Part shown: one piece after another, positions 48,076-57,490 of the stretch
How the letters are laid out: each line of letters opens with the position of its first letter
Position numbering within the stretch: position 1 is the stretch's first letter
Origin: Amycolatopsis lurida
Lineage (GTDB): Bacteria; Actinomycetota; Actinomycetes; Mycobacteriales; Pseudonocardiaceae
DNA length: 64,000 nucleotides
Reading direction: 5' to 3'
NCBI RefSeq assembly: GCF_900105055.1
Contig: NZ_FNTA01000004.1
Span: 2,945,501-3,009,500, forward strand
The notes under the pieces: model-generated
Databases searched by the model: none
Told to the model about the DNA's origin: nothing
What the model saw: the letters and a program-made list of their open reading frames with translations, nothing else
Program-made: the position numbers and the translations under genes

Positions 48076-50589
48076 TTGGCGCAGGGGGAAACGCAACCGG
48101 TCGTCTCGGTGATCGTGGTCAACTACCGGGGAGCGGCCGACACCATCACCTGCCTGCGCGCACTCGCCGAACACGATTACCCGAACCTCGAGGTCATCTG
48201 CGTCGACAACGCCTCCGGCGGCACCGACGTGGCCGAGATCAGAGCCGCGGCCCCGGGCGTCAAGCTCGTCGAGTCCCCGGTGAACTCCGGCTTCGCGGGA
48301 GGCTGCAACCTCGGTGCGCGGCACGCCACCGGCACCGTCCTCGCCTTCCTCAACAACGACGCCCGCCCGGCTCCCGGCTGGGCCGGCGCGGCCGTGGCCG
48401 AGTTGCGCGCGCAACCGACGGTCGCCGCGGTGGCCAGCAAGGTCCTCGACTGGGACGGCACCGGCACCGACTTCGTCGACGCGGGCCTCACCTGGTTCGG
48501 CATGGGCTACAAGCGCCATGCGGGCAGCCCCTTGGCCGACGTCCCCGCCGCCGAACACGAGATCGCCAAGGACGTCCTGTTCGCGACCGGTTCGGCGATG
48601 TTCGTCCGCGCCGGGGTGTTCGCCGAACTCGGCGGTTTCGACGAGCGGTTCTTCATGTTCTACGAGGACGTCGACCTCGGCTGGCGGCTGAACCTGCGCG
48701 GCTGGCGCGTGCGCTACGTGCCGGAGTCGCTGACCTACCACCGGCATCACGCCACGATGTCCACAGTGGACGCACCGGACTCCGGTCGCGAGACGTTCCT
48801 GCTGGAACGCAACGCCTTGGCCGCGCTGTACAAGAACCTCTCCGACGAGACCCTCGCCCGCGCCCTGCCCGCCGCGCTGGCGCTGGCGGTCCGCCGGGCG
48901 ACCGCGCGCGGCGACCTCGACGCCACCCGGTTCGACCTCGCCCAGGGCGTCGGCCCGGCCGAAACCGGCCCGGTCGAGGTGCCGAGGACGACGTTGGCCG
49001 GCGTGCTGGCGATCGACCAGTTCGTCGAACTGCTGCCCTCGCTCACCGAGTCGCGCGCCGCCGAACAGGCCGCCCGCGTCCGCACCGACGCCGATCTGCT
49101 TCCCTTGCTGCGCAAGGCCTTGGAGCCCGCGTATCCGCTGCCGCGTTATCTCGCCGCGCACGAAATCCTGGTCGAGACGTTCGGCATCGACGCGCTCTTC
49201 GGCCAGCGCCGCAAGGTACTGGTGATCACCGGCGACGCGATCACCGAACGGATGGCGGGCCCGGCGATCCGCGCGTGGAACATGGCCACGACCCTCGCCA
49301 CCGAACACGACGTCCACCTGGTCACGGTCAACCCGCTCGCCGATCCGCCGCCCGCCGCGTTCCGGGTCAGCGCGGCCACCCGGCGCGATCTGGAGACACC
49401 GATCGAGTGGGCCGACATCATCGTCCTGCAGGGCCACGTGCTGGAACTCGCGCCCTCGCTGAAGAAGCAGTACGCGCACAAGATCGTGGTCGCGGATCTG
49501 TACGACCCGATGCACCTCGAACTGCTCGAACAGGGCAAGGGCGTTCCCGACGACAAGCGGGCGCTGGACCTCATCGGGGTCACCAAGGTCCTCGACGCGC
49601 AGCTGGAACGCGGCGACTTCTTCCTGTGCGCGTCGGAACGTCAGCGGCACTTCTGGCTTGGCCACCTCGCCGCGATGGGCAGGCTGTCGCCTCGCCTGTA
49701 CGACGCCGACCCGACCACCCAGTCGCTGCTGTCGATCGTCCCGTTCGGCCTGCCGCCACAGGCGCCGGTCCGCACCGGCCCCGGCCTCCGGTCCACTTTG
49801 GACGGTATCGGCGAGACCGACCACGTCGTGCTGTGGGCGGGCGGCGTCTACAGCTGGTTCGACCCGCTGACCCTGGTCCGGGCGATCGAACTGCTGCGGC
49901 AGCGCCGCGGCGACGTCCGCCTGGTGTTCCTCGGGATGAAGCATCCCAACCCCGAGGTCACCGAGATGGACATCGGCGCGCGGACGATGCTGCTGTCCGA
50001 CACGCTCGGGCTCACCGGCAAGCACGTGTTCTTCAACCAGCAGTGGGTGCCGTACGAGGAGCGCCAGAACTGGCTGCTCGACGCGAACTGCGGCGTCACC
50101 ACGCATTACGAGCACGTCGAGACGACCTTCGCGTTCCGGACGCGGGTGCTGGACTACCTGTGGGCCGGGCTGCCGATCGTCACCACCGACGGCGACTCGT
50201 TCGCCGACCTGGTCCGCGAGGAACGGCTCGGCGTCGTCGTCCCGGCCGAGGACGTGGACGCGCTGGCCGACGCGCTGGAAAAGGCCTTGTACGACGAGGA
50301 ATTCGCCGCGGGCTGTGTCGAGCGGATGGCCGCGGTCGCCCGGCGTTACGCCTGGCCGGAGGCGCTGAAACCACTGGTGGAGTTCTGCCGGAATCCGCGG
50401 CCCGCCGCCGACCGGCTGCCCGGCTCCAGCGACCTCGTGGTCTCCGAACCGGTGCGGGGCAAGGAAATGCTGCTCCGCGACGTCGGCCTGATCCGCGAGT
50501 ACCTCGCCGACGGCGGCCCGAAGGAGCTCGCGCGGCGCGTCGGCGGCCGCGTGGTCAAGGTCGCCAAGCAGAGGCTCGGCCGTGGCTGA
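48076..50589 (+). CDS. Two-domain glycosyltransferase: GT2 fused to GT4
   Basis: 837 aa from TTG 48076, with gggag at 48063-48067. Domain 1 (about 9-290) is GT2: VSVIVVNYRGAADTITCLRALAEH, VDNASGGTDVAEIRA, AFLNNDARPAPGW, FDERFFMFYEDVDLGWRLNLRGW. A helical linker (about 290-375) leads to domain 2 (about 378-760), GT-B type: VLVITGDAITERMAGPAIRAWNMA, LWAGGVYSWFDPLTLVRAIEL, VFFNQQWVPYEERQNWLLDANCGV, FRTRVLDYLWAGLPIVTTDGDSF. The second domain lacks the usual EGFGLP donor loop. The two domains could add two sugars in sequence. Overlaps the next GT gene by 8 bases. Confidence 0.85.
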   Translation: MAQGETQPVVSVIVVNYRGAADTITCLRALAEHDYPNLEVICVDNASGGTDVAEIRAAAPGVKLVESPVNSGFAGGCNLGARHATGTVLAFLNNDARPAPGWAGAAVAELRAQPTVAAVASKVLDWDGTGTDFVDAGLTWFGMGYKRHAGSPLADVPAAEHEIAKDVLFATGSAMFVRAGVFAELGGFDERFFMFYEDVDLGWRLNLRGWRVRYVPESLTYHRHHATMSTVDAPDSGRETFLLERNALAALYKNLSDETLARALPAALALAVRRATARGDLDATRFDLAQGVGPAETGPVEVPRTTLAGVLAIDQFVELLPSLTESRAAEQAARVRTDADLLPLLRKALEPAYPLPRYLAAHEILVETFGIDALFGQRRKVLVITGDAITERMAGPAIRAWNMATTLATEHDVHLVTVNPLADPPPAAFRVSAATRRDLETPIEWADIIVLQGHVLELAPSLKKQYAHKIVVADLYDPMHLELLEQGKGVPDDKRALDLIGVTKVLDAQLERGDFFLCASERQRHFWLGHLAAMGRLSPRLYDADPTTQSLLSIVPFGLPPQAPVRTGPGLRSTLDGIGETDHVVLWAGGVYSWFDPLTLVRAIELLRQRRGDVRLVFLGMKHPNPEVTEMDIGARTMLLSDTLGLTGKHVFFNQQWVPYEERQNWLLDANCGVTTHYEHVETTFAFRTRVLDYLWAGLPIVTTDGDSFADLVREERLGVVVPAEDVDALADALEKALYDEEFAAGCVERMAAVARRYAWPEALKPLVEFCRNPRPAADRLPGSSDLVVSEPVRGKEMLLRDVGLIREYLADGGPKELARRVGGRVVKVAKQRLGRG

Positions 50590-51670
50590 CCGCCCCTTGC
50601 GCGTCCTGCTCGACGGGACCCCGCTTCTCGGTGCCAGGACGGGTATCGGCCGGTACACCGTCGCGCTGTCCGAAGAACTCGCCTCGATGTCCGAAGTGGA
50701 CACTCGCGCGGTCGCGTTCACGCTGCGCGGCTGGCGAAGGCTGCGGCACGTGCTCCCGCACGGCGTCCGGGCACGAGGTATGCCGGTGGCGGCGCGGCTG
50801 CTGCGCAAGGCGTGGCTGCGTTCGCAACTGCCGCCGGTGGAACTGTTCGCCGGTCCGACGGATGTCGTGCACGGCACCAACTTCGTCCTGCCCGGCCGGT
50901 TCCGCGCGGCGGGCGTGGTGACCATCCACGATCTGGCCTTTCTGGACGCTCCCGAGGAGCTCGCGCCGAGCGATCACGAACTGCCGCGGCTGGTGCGGCG
51001 CGGCGCCCGGCTCGCCGACGCGATCTGCACGCCCACCAACGCCGTCGCCGACCAGATCGCCGAACGGCTCGACGTGGACCGCGGCAAGATCATCGTCACC
51101 CCGCTCGGCGTGAACCCGGCCTGGTTCACCGCCCGCCCGCCGGACCCGGAACGCCGCAAGGAACTCGGGCTCCCGGACAAGTACCTGCTCTTCGCCGGCG
51201 CCCCCGGGCCCCGGAAGGGCCTGCATTGGCTTCGGCAGGCGCACGAGGCCGCGCCGGATCTGCCTGATCTGGTGTTCGTCGGTCCCGGTTCGTTCGCGGT
51301 GGGCCCTCGTTCGCGCCACGTGGGCTACCTGTCGGACGTCAACCTCCGGAGGGTCGTCGCCGGGGCGAGCGCACTGGTGCTGCCGTCACGCGACGAAGGC
51401 TTCGGGCTCCCGGTGCTGGAAGCGCTGGCGTCGGACGTCCCCGTGGTGTGCACGGACATCCCGGCACTGCGCGAGGTCGCGGGGAACTGCGCGAGCCTGG
51501 TCCCCTACGAGGACGTCGACGGGCTCGTGGAAGCGCTGCGGGTGGCCGTCAGCGACCCGCACGCCGTCGCCACTTCGGCCGCGCGCCGCGCGCACGTCGC
51601 GAACTTCACCTGGCGGGCGTGCGCCGAGCTCACCGTCGCCGCTTACCGTCAGGCGAGCACGAAGCACTGA
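50582..51670 (+). CDS. GT4-family glycosyltransferase
   Basis: 362 aa from GTG 50582, overlapping the preceding stop. GT-B fold: LLDGTPLLGARTGIGRYTVAL, DVVHGTNFVLPGRFRAAGVVTIHDLAFL, VTPLGVNPAWF, LFAGAPGPRKGLHWLRQA and donor-site SRDEGFGLPVLEALASDVPVV. With the two upstream genes it forms a three-gene plus-strand glycosyltransferase operon. The palindrome at 51674-51751 separates it from the convergent rmlD. Confidence 0.85.
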   Translation: MADRPLRVLLDGTPLLGARTGIGRYTVALSEELASMSEVDTRAVAFTLRGWRRLRHVLPHGVRARGMPVAARLLRKAWLRSQLPPVELFAGPTDVVHGTNFVLPGRFRAAGVVTIHDLAFLDAPEELAPSDHELPRLVRRGARLADAICTPTNAVADQIAERLDVDRGKIIVTPLGVNPAWFTARPPDPERRKELGLPDKYLLFAGAPGPRKGLHWLRQAHEAAPDLPDLVFVGPGSFAVGPRSRHVGYLSDVNLRRVVAGASALVLPSRDEGFGLPVLEALASDVPVVCTDIPALREVAGNCASLVPYEDVDGLVEALRVAVSDPHAVATSAARRAHVANFTWRACAELTVAAYRQASTKH

Positions 51671-51673
51671 CCT

Positions 51674-51751
51674 CCGCGATTAGTCACCTACTTGCCCTTC
51701 AGGCCTTCCGGCGCACAAATACGGTCAGGGCAAGTAGGTGACCAATTGCGG
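51674..51751. terminator. Inverted repeat between convergent GT4 and rmlD (class F)
   Basis: Perfect 16-bp core arms GTCACCTACTTGCCCT (51683-51698) and its complement (51727-51742), extended outward with two mismatches to 51674-51751; 28-base loop. It begins 4 bases after one stop and ends 4 bases before the other. Confidence 0.8.
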
Positions 51752-51754
51752 GGT

Positions 51755-52636
51755 TCAGGAAGCGAAGTAGGCCTTCAGGGCGTCAGGCCAGCCCCGAAGC
51801 GGCGTAAGACCCGCCTCGCGCCAGGACGCGTTCGACAGCACCCCGTACGCCGGGCGCGCCGCCGGACGGGGGAACTCCGCCGTCGTGCAAGGCTTCACGC
51901 GCGCCGGATCCGCGCCCAGCTCCGCGAAGATCGCCTTCGCGAAACCGCACCACGTCGTCGACCCGCCGCCCGTGCAGTGCAGCACCCGTTGCGTCGGCCC
52001 TTCACCGGCGGCGACCCGGCCCGCCAGCTCGATCAGGCCCGCGGCGAGGTCGCGTGACCAGGTCGGCGAACCGGTCTGATCGTCCACTACGGACAGTTCG
52101 TCGCGCTCCTTTTCCAGCCGCGCCATGGTCTCCACGAAGTTCGACCCGGTTTTGCCGTACACCCAGGACGTCCGCACGATCCACGAACGGGCACCCGAAC
52201 CGAGCAGCGCGTCCTCCCCGGCCGCCTTCGTCCGGCCGTAGGCGTTGAGCGGGCCCAGCAGGTCATCGGTCTCGTACGGCGAAGTCGCGTCACCCGCGAA
52301 CACGTAGTCCGTGGACACGTGGATGAGCGGCACCCCGCGCGACGAGCACGCCGCGGCGAGCACCCGGGGGCCGTCGGCGTTCACCGCGAACGCCCGTTCC
52401 TCATCGGTTTCCGCCGCGTCCACCGCGGTGTAGGCCGCCGCGTTGATCACCACCGGCGACGTCCCCGCCGCCCGCGCCCGGGCGGCCAGCTCGGTCACCG
52501 CGGCGACGACCTGGCCGGCGTCGCGCACGTCCAGCTCCGACGACGACGGGGACGTGGCGTCGATGGAGCCCACGGCGAGCGCCGCGAGGTCCCGTCCCAG
52601 CTGCCCGGATCCGCCCGGTACGAGGATGCTCAGCAC
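51755..52636 (-). CDS. rmlD: dTDP-4-dehydrorhamnose reductase
   Basis: 293 aa from GTG 52636, chosen because a strong gggggag stands just upstream inside the end of rmlB; a GTG at 52654 would put the start well within rmlB. NADPH motif PGGSGQLGRDL; catalytic Tyr-Lys in NAYGRTKAAGE; STDYVFAG and GPTQRVLHCTGGG segments. It makes dTDP-L-rhamnose, the donor for WbbL. Tandem with rmlB (4-base gap); rmlA and rmlC are not in the window. Confidence 0.93.
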   Translation of the reverse strand: MLSILVPGGSGQLGRDLAALAVGSIDATSPSSSELDVRDAGQVVAAVTELAARARAAGTSPVVINAAAYTAVDAAETDEERAFAVNADGPRVLAAACSSRGVPLIHVSTDYVFAGDATSPYETDDLLGPLNAYGRTKAAGEDALLGSGARSWIVRTSWVYGKTGSNFVETMARLEKERDELSVVDDQTGSPTWSRDLAAGLIELAGRVAAGEGPTQRVLHCTGGGSTTWCGFAKAIFAELGADPARVKPCTTAEFPRPAARPAYGVLSNASWREAGLTPLRGWPDALKAYFAS

Positions 52637-52640
52637 TTCT

Positions 52641-53624
52641 TCACTCCCCCGCACGCTTCTTCAGCGGCTCCCACCAGGACCGATTCCCGCTGTACCAGGC
52701 GACCGTGTCGGCCAGACCGTCCTCAAAGGACTTGCGCGGCGCGTAACCGAGCTCCCGCGAGATCTTGGTGATGTCGACCGAATACCGGCGGTCGTGTCCC
52801 TTGCGGTCCACGACCGGCTCGACACTGTCCCAGCCGGCGCCGACGGCGTCCAGGAGCCGCTCGGTCAGCTCGCGGTTGGTCAGTTCCGTTCCGCCGCCGA
52901 TGTTGTAGACCTCGCCCGGCCTGCCACCGTCGGCGACCAGCTGGATGCCGTTGCAGTGATCGTCCACGTGCAGCCAGTCACGCACGTTGAGCCCGTCGCC
53001 GTAGAGCGGCACCTTCTTGCCGTCGAGCAGGTTGGTCACGAAGAGCGGGATGACCTTCTCCGGAAACTGGTACGGACCGTAGTTGTTCGAGCACCTCGTG
53101 ACACAGACGGGCAATCCGTGCGTGCGGAAGAACGAACGGGCCAGCAGATCCGAGGACGCCTTCGACGCCGAGTACGGCGAATTCGGCTCCAGCACGTGGT
53201 CCTCGTCCCAGGAGCCCTTGTCGATCGAGCCGTAGACCTCGTCGGTGGACACGTGGACGAACTTCCCGACCTGCGCCTCGAGCGCGGCCTGCAACAGGGT
53301 CTGGGTGCCGAGCACGTTCGTCAGCACGAAGTCGGCCGCGCCGGCGATCGAACGGTCCACATGGGACTCGGCGGCGAAATGCACGACCAGGTCGATCCCC
53401 CGCATCAGCTCACCGACCAGGGCGGCGTCACAGATGTCACCCTTTTCGAACCGGTAGCGCGGGTTCTCGCGCACGAGCTCCAGGTTCGCCTCGTTGCCCG
53501 CGTAGGTCAGCTTGTCGAGCACGATCAGCTCGGCGTCGGCCAAGCTCGGGTACGCACCCGTCAGCACCTGCCGGACGTAATGCGAACCGATGAAGCCGGC
53601 GCCACCGGTGACCAGCACTCGCAT
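52641..53624 (-). CDS. rmlB: dTDP-glucose 4,6-dehydratase
   Basis: 327 aa, SDR fold. NAD motif TGGAGFIGSHYVRQVL; HFAAESHVDRSI; STDEVYGSI with the catalytic Asp-Glu pair; PYSASKASSDLL holds the Tyr-x3-Lys; RCSNNYGPYQFPEKVIPLF and VRDWLHVDDHC are family signatures. First committed intermediate-forming step from dTDP-glucose to dTDP-rhamnose. ATG 53624. Divergent from the LCP gene over a 150-base gap. Confidence 0.95.
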   Translation of the reverse strand: MRVLVTGGAGFIGSHYVRQVLTGAYPSLADAELIVLDKLTYAGNEANLELVRENPRYRFEKGDICDAALVGELMRGIDLVVHFAAESHVDRSIAGAADFVLTNVLGTQTLLQAALEAQVGKFVHVSTDEVYGSIDKGSWDEDHVLEPNSPYSASKASSDLLARSFFRTHGLPVCVTRCSNNYGPYQFPEKVIPLFVTNLLDGKKVPLYGDGLNVRDWLHVDDHCNGIQLVADGGRPGEVYNIGGGTELTNRELTERLLDAVGAGWDSVEPVVDRKGHDRRYSVDITKISRELGYAPRKSFEDGLADTVAWYSGNRSWWEPLKKRAGE

Positions 53625-53774
53625 GCCGCGATCCTCCCTCTGCTACTTCCTGACCGGCCGAGTGTGTCACGACCGGGGCAACCTTTCACCAGCCTACGGA
53701 CGTCTAACACGAGACTCAGTAGAGTCAGGTTCGAGGCACGCGTGTGCCCTGGGGAGATTCGTGGAGGACCGCAC

Positions 53775-55301
53775 GTGACCGAGTGGCCCGGGCCACCCAT
53801 TCCGGCGCGCCGTGGCGGCGGCGTCGTGGTGTTCGCCCGCCGTGGCGTGAAGGTCGTGTTCAGCCTGGTCTCGATCACGATCCTGGCCATGACCTGGTGG
53901 GGCTGGCAGTTCATCGGCGACCCGTCCCAGGGCTTCGCGACCACGAACATCTTCGAGGACAACGGCCACCCACCGGCGAAACCGCTGGACGGCGCGATCG
54001 ACATCCTGCTGGTCGGCCAGGACAGCCGTACCGACGCGCAGGGCAACCCGCTGCCGCGCGAGGTCCTCGACATGCTGCACGCCGGTGTTTCGGACGGCGA
54101 GCGCCAGACCGACACGATGATCCTGGTGCACATCCCCCAGAACGGTAAGAAGGCGGTCGCGATCTCCTTCCCCCGTGACTCGTGGGTCGAGATCACCGGC
54201 GGTTTCGGCAAGCACAAGCTCAACAGCGCGTACGTGTACGCCTACAACGACACGTCGAAGACGCTGCAGCAGCAGGGCAACACCGACCTCAAGGACGTCG
54301 ACGCCAAGGCCAAGGACGCCAGCCGCAAGAACCTGATCGCGACGCTGGAGAAGTTCATCGGCAAGCCGAAGATGATCGACCGGTACGCCGAGGTGAACCT
54401 GTCGAGCTTCTACGAGATCACCAAGGCGATCGGCGGCGTCGAGGTCTGCCTCAACAACGCGGTCAAGGAGAAGAAGTCCGGCGTGGACCTGCCCGCCGGG
54501 AAGTCGACCGTCGAGGGTGTCCAGGCGCTCGCGTTCGTCCGCCAGCGTTACGACCTGCAGAACGGCGACCTCGACCGGATCGCCCGGCAGCAGGCCTTCC
54601 TGTCCGGGCTGGCGAACAAGGTGCTCTCGTCGGACGTCCTGGCCAACCCGGCGAAGATCGCGGACCTGATCGAAGCCGTGAAGAAGTCGGTCGTGCTGTC
54701 GGCAGGCTGGGATCTGCCGGAGTTCGCCGCGCAGATGCGCGGGCTGACCAGCGGCAACGTCGAGTTCCACACCATCCCGACCCAGGGCGACGCGACCATC
54801 GGCGGCGCCGCCGTGCTCCGCGTGGACCCGGCGCAGGTGCAGGCCGAGGTCGCCCGACTGACCGCCGACGGGGAGACCGCGCCCCCCGAGACTCCGGCCA
54901 CCCTGCCGGGCGCGGCAGCGGTGACCGTCGAACTCTTCGACGGGACCGGTTCGCCCACGGCGGCCATCGAAACCCGGAACCTCTTGCAAGGCAAGGGTTT
55001 CAAACTCGCGGCCGACACCAAGCTCAGCACCCGGAACTCGACGGTCGTCCGGCACGCGCCGGGCGACGACGCCGCGCTGGCCCTGATCAAGCAGGTCTTC
55101 GGCACCGCGGTGCAGGCCGAGGCGGACCGTGACGTCGCGCCCGGCAAAGTGCGGGTCCTGCTCGGCAAGGACTTCAAGGGCGCGGCCACGCCCCCGGCGA
55201 AAACGTCGGAGCCCTCGAAGCCGGCTCAGCCGCCCTCCAGCGCTCCGGCGGCGCCCACCACGAAGCCGATCGTCGCGGGCAATGTGCCCTGCGTCAATTA
55301 A
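53775..55301 (+). CDS. LCP-family (LytR-CpsA-Psr) ligase with C-terminal LytR_C domain
   Basis: 508 aa from GTG 53775 (ggagg at 53763-53767). One transmembrane helix at about 25-50, then an extracytoplasmic LCP domain (about 75-355): DILLVGQDSRTDA, AISFPRDSWVEI, KLNSAYVYA, VCLNNAVKEKKSGVDLPAG and LAFVRQRYDLQNGDLDRIARQQ, with the Arg and Asp residues that bind the polyprenyl pyrophosphate. Residues about 380-475 are a LytR_C domain. LCP enzymes attach arabinogalactan or other polymers to peptidoglycan. The tail ends in VPCVN, as in the next gene. Confidence 0.92.
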   Translation: MTEWPGPPIPARRGGGVVVFARRGVKVVFSLVSITILAMTWWGWQFIGDPSQGFATTNIFEDNGHPPAKPLDGAIDILLVGQDSRTDAQGNPLPREVLDMLHAGVSDGERQTDTMILVHIPQNGKKAVAISFPRDSWVEITGGFGKHKLNSAYVYAYNDTSKTLQQQGNTDLKDVDAKAKDASRKNLIATLEKFIGKPKMIDRYAEVNLSSFYEITKAIGGVEVCLNNAVKEKKSGVDLPAGKSTVEGVQALAFVRQRYDLQNGDLDRIARQQAFLSGLANKVLSSDVLANPAKIADLIEAVKKSVVLSAGWDLPEFAAQMRGLTSGNVEFHTIPTQGDATIGGAAVLRVDPAQVQAEVARLTADGETAPPETPATLPGAAAVTVELFDGTGSPTAAIETRNLLQGKGFKLAADTKLSTRNSTVVRHAPGDDAALALIKQVFGTAVQAEADRDVAPGKVRVLLGKDFKGAATPPAKTSEPSKPAQPPSSAPAAPTTKPIVAGNVPCVN

Positions 55302-55389
55302 TTCCGGGTACTCAGCGTGGCCGCCCTCACGGTGGCTTAGCCTTCTCCTACGATCGGACCGGCTACCGCGCCAGGGGAGGTGATCAGGG

Positions 55390-56709
55390 ATGAGCGACGA
55401 GGACAAGAGCGTCAACGAACGTTCTGAGCACTTGGACGCCGAAGAGCCGAAGTCCGAAAAGGACGGCAATTCGGACACCGAGAGTGACGAAAAGCTCGTC
55501 CCGACGCCGTACCCGCGGAATCCGCCGCTTCCGCAGCCATCGGCCCCGGCCGAGGACGAAGACGAACCGATTTCGGGTGTGCTCGACGTGCCCGAGCGCC
55601 CGCTGCGCCGCGCCGGCCGGATCACCCGGCGGATCGCGCTCGGCCTCGTGTCCCTGCTCGCCCTCGGCACGACGGGCTACGCGTACGTCACCAAGGACCA
55701 GCTGCAGAACAACGTCCCCACGACGAACGCCTTGAGCAAGCCCGACGATCCCGCCGCGCCGCCCGCCGACGACGGCGCGACCGACATCCTCCTGGTCGGC
55801 AGCGACGCGCGGACCGACGCGCAGGGCAATCCGCTGCCACTCCGCGTGCTCAAGCAGCTGCGCACCGAGGAGAAGCCCGGCGTCAGCACCGACACCATCA
55901 TCATCCTGCGCATCCCGAAGAACGGCGGGAAACCGTCCGGCGTCTCGATCCCGCGCGACACCTGGACCGACATCCCCGGCCGCGGCCCGAACAAGATCAA
56001 TTCGGCCTACGGCGTCGCGAAGACCAACTACGCGAACGCCCATCGGGGTGAAACCGATCAGGCGAAACTCGAACGCGATTCCGATCAGGAAGGCCGCAAG
56101 GCACTGGTCCAGACCGTTCAGGAACTGACGCAGATCCGCATCGACCACTACGCCGAGGTCAACCTGCTCGGGTTCTACCTGCTGACCGAGGCGCTGGGCG
56201 GCGTCAAGGTCTGCCTGAATCACGCGACCGAGGACAAGGACTCGGGCGCGAACTTCCGGCGCGGCGTACAGACCGTGTCGGGCGGCGAGGCGCTTTCCTT
56301 CGTGCGGCAGCGGAAGAACCTGCCGCGTGGCGACCTCGACCGCATCGTGCGGCAGCAGACGTTCCTGTCCTCGGCGCTGAACCAGGTGCTTTCGGCCGGG
56401 ACGCTGACCAGCCCGTCGACGATGTCGGGCCTGATGGACGTCGTGCGCCGGTCGATCGTCCTCGACGAAGGACTGGACCTGCTGGAGTTCGCGCAGCAGG
56501 CGAAGGGGATCGCGTCGGGCGATCTGACGTTCACGACCATCCCGGTGGTGAACATCAACGGCCGCAGCGCGGACGGCCAGAGCATCGTCGAGATCGATGT
56601 CGCCGCCGTGCGAAGCTTCATCTCCGGCCTGGCGGGCCGGGGCGGCGGTGGCGGCGCTCCCGGCGCGGCTCCGGTGCTCGCCGCGTCGAGCGTTCCCTGC
56701 GTGAACTAA
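55390..56709 (+). CDS. LCP-family (LytR-CpsA-Psr) ligase, short type
   Basis: 439 aa. A long acidic cytoplasmic N-terminus (about 1-80, SDEDKSVNERSEHLDAEEPKSEKDG) precedes the membrane helix (about 83-102) and an LCP domain (about 130-400) with DILLVGSDARTDA, VSIPRDTWTDI, KINSAYGVAKT and LSFVRQRKNLPRGDLDRIVRQQ. The LytR_C domain is missing. It ends SVPCVN, matching the neighbour's last five residues. The gap to the first LCP gene is 88 bases. Likely ligates a different polymer or works at a different site. Confidence 0.92.
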   Translation: MSDEDKSVNERSEHLDAEEPKSEKDGNSDTESDEKLVPTPYPRNPPLPQPSAPAEDEDEPISGVLDVPERPLRRAGRITRRIALGLVSLLALGTTGYAYVTKDQLQNNVPTTNALSKPDDPAAPPADDGATDILLVGSDARTDAQGNPLPLRVLKQLRTEEKPGVSTDTIIILRIPKNGGKPSGVSIPRDTWTDIPGRGPNKINSAYGVAKTNYANAHRGETDQAKLERDSDQEGRKALVQTVQELTQIRIDHYAEVNLLGFYLLTEALGGVKVCLNHATEDKDSGANFRRGVQTVSGGEALSFVRQRKNLPRGDLDRIVRQQTFLSSALNQVLSAGTLTSPSTMSGLMDVVRRSIVLDEGLDLLEFAQQAKGIASGDLTFTTIPVVNINGRSADGQSIVEIDVAAVRSFISGLAGRGGGGGAPGAAPVLAASSVPCVN

Positions 56710-56718
56710 CGTCGTGGT

Positions 56719-57426
56719 GTGAGCCTCACCGAATTGCTGCTGCGGCCCGTGCTCGGGTCGCCCGCGAAACCGCTGATCACGCACTACGACGACAAGCAGG
56801 GCAGCCGGGTCGAACTGTCCGTGGTGACCACGGTGAACTGGGCGGCCAAGACGGCGAACTGGCTGGTCGAAGAGTTCGACGTCGAACCCGGGGACGAGGT
56901 CGCCGTGGTGCTGCCGTCGCATTGGCAGACCGCCGGTGTCCTGCTGGGCGCGTGGTGGTGCGGCGCCAGGGTGGTGACGGAGACCGCGGGCGCGCGGGTG
57001 GCGTTCGTCGCGCCGGGCGGCGCGTCCGACGCGGCCGCCACGGCCGTCGTCTCGCTGCACCCGATGGGTCTCGGGCTGCCCGCCGGTTCCGTGCCGGACG
57101 GTGCGCTGGACTACCTGACCGAAGCCCGGCTTTCGGGTGACCAGTTCAGCCCGCTGTTCCCCGTGCCCGGCGACACTCCGGCACTGGGCTCGTCCACTGT
57201 GGACGAAGTCCTCGCCGAAGCCCGCGCGCGTGCCACCGGTCTTGGCCTGTCCGCCGAAGACCGGGTTCTGTCCACTGTGGAGTGGACGGGTGAGGAAGGG
57301 ATTCTCGCGGGATTCCTGACGCCGCTGGCGGCGGGTGCGCATCTGGTCCAGGTCACCGACGCGGATCCGGCCAATCTCGCTTCCCGGCGCGAAGCCGAGC
57401 GGACGACGGCGGATCTCCCCTCCTGA
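56719..57426 (+). CDS. TIGR03089-family protein
   Basis: 235 aa. The sequence resembles the N-terminal part of AMP-binding acyl ligases (HYDDKQGSRVELSVVTTVNWAAKTANWLVEEFDVEPGDEVAVVLPSHWQTAGVLLGAWWCGARVV), but the P-loop and C-terminal ligase domain are absent, so it is not expected to activate acids. From memory it is conserved beside LCP genes in actinobacteria (Rv3268), function unknown. GTG start at 56719, 9 bases after the LCP gene. Confidence 0.82.
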   Translation: MSLTELLLRPVLGSPAKPLITHYDDKQGSRVELSVVTTVNWAAKTANWLVEEFDVEPGDEVAVVLPSHWQTAGVLLGAWWCGARVVTETAGARVAFVAPGGASDAAATAVVSLHPMGLGLPAGSVPDGALDYLTEARLSGDQFSPLFPVPGDTPALGSSTVDEVLAEARARATGLGLSAEDRVLSTVEWTGEEGILAGFLTPLAAGAHLVQVTDADPANLASRREAERTTADLPS

Positions 57427-57434
57427 ACTGCCAC

Positions 57435-57477
57435 GAAGGGGCCTTTCCTGGCGATTTTTGCCAGGAAAGGCCCCTTC
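57435..57477. terminator. Hairpin between convergent genes (class A)
   Basis: GAAGGGGCCTTTCCTGGC (57435-57452) and its exact complement (57460-57477), loop GATTTTT. It lies just after the TIGR03089 stop and before the DoxX stop at 57491. Confidence 0.85.
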
Positions 57478-57490
57478 ATCGCAGCCGAGG

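Noticed and set aside
48040..50925. Minus-strand open frame of about 960 codons
   Set aside because: It is the complement of the GT2-GT4 fusion gene, with composition and motifs explained by the plus-strand protein.
52443..53774. N-terminal extension of the first LCP protein
   Set aside because: The frame is open upstream but lies antisense to rmlD and rmlB; GTG 53775 has a ribosome site and gives a normal LCP start.
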